Source: an uncultured Clostridia bacterium
Lineage (GTDB): Bacteria > Bacillota > Clostridia > Oscillospirales > Ruminococcaceae
Assembly: GCA_947177695.1 (NCBI GenBank)
Contig: CAMWVO010000122.1
Location: 1 to 6,278 of the forward strand
Direction of reading: 5' to 3'
Length of the DNA: 6,278 nucleotides
Positions 6,215 to 6,278 of this stretch are shown one piece after another. The position numbers were made by a program, and so were the translations under genes. Numbering within the stretch: position 1 is the stretch's first letter; each line of letters begins with the position of its first letter. Under the pieces are notes generated by a model, which ran no database searches, was not told the DNA's origin, and saw nothing but the letters and a program-made list of their open reading frames with translations.

Positions 6215-6278
6215 CTGTCTCTTATACAAATATGACGCTGCCCACGATCTTACGCTTGTAGATCTCGCTGGTCGCCGT
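6215..6278. other. Illumina Nextera i5 adapter sequence (assembly contamination)
   Basis: This 64-base tail aligns without gaps to the reverse complement of the Nextera read-1 transposase/i5 adapter. Positions 6215-6247 match the mosaic-end and adapter part (CTGTCTCTTATACA, then GACGCTGCC). Positions 6248-6255 (TCTTACGC) occupy the 8-base index slot. Positions 6256-6278 match the flow-cell part (TGTAGATCTCG, then TGGTCGCCGT). Mismatches fall at 6229, 6232, 6243, 6256 and 6268, so 51 of 56 fixed bases agree. The reverse complement of the index, GCGTAAGA, is what I recall as Nextera index 517. The tail is not genomic and should be trimmed. Confidence 0.97.

Noticed and set aside
6206..6278. Possible terminator or start of another gene after the DUF4358 stop
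   Set aside because: Nearly all of this stretch is sequencing adapter; only about 9 bases (6206-6214) are genomic, too few to interpret.

Overview
The window reads as one end of a draft contig from a Gram-positive gut or rumen Clostridia-type bacterium, most likely a Ruminococcus-like member of the Oscillospiraceae. This rests on the mid-GC genes in AT-rich intergenic DNA, AGGAGG-like ribosome sites, sigma-A-type promoters with 16-17 nt spacers, lipoproteins with acidic Ser/Thr/Glu tethers, and a GC-rich dispersed-type repeat at the left edge. The species cannot be fixed from sequence alone. All four genes encode exported proteins: three lipoproteins and one membrane-anchored hydrolase.

Layout. 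Positions 1-76 hold a hairpin-rich element that resembles multicopy intergenic repeats of this group. A clear promoter (196-224) drives a large lipoprotein gene (254-2617) with an FG-GAP/VCBS-like segment and a C-terminal domain containing a KPVIYLYP motif; its function is unknown. A bidirectional terminator (2638-2671) separates it from a convergent gene (4308-2683, minus strand) for an LplA/YtcQ-type ABC solute-binding lipoprotein. No permease or ATPase gene is visible in the window. A divergent regulatory region (4309-4573) holds a promoter for each flanking gene, a 12-bp palindrome, and a repeated GAAAAATG(C/T)G motif located at both promoters.

Rightward from there is a probable two-gene operon: a membrane-anchored SGNH/GDSL hydrolase (4574-5602) with an intact catalytic set, then a DUF4358 lipoprotein (5672-6205). 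A plausible reading is a cell-surface locus in which the SGNH enzyme acts on acyl esters of wall or capsule glycans, with the solute-binding protein co-regulated from the shared region. That link is inference.

The last 64 bases (6215-6278) are not biological. They match the reverse complement of an Illumina Nextera i5 adapter, including an 8-base index slot, with five mismatches. Genomic sequence therefore ends at about 6214, and no conclusion should be drawn from anything to the right of it. I found no RNA genes, CRISPR arrays, insertion sequences or phage genes.
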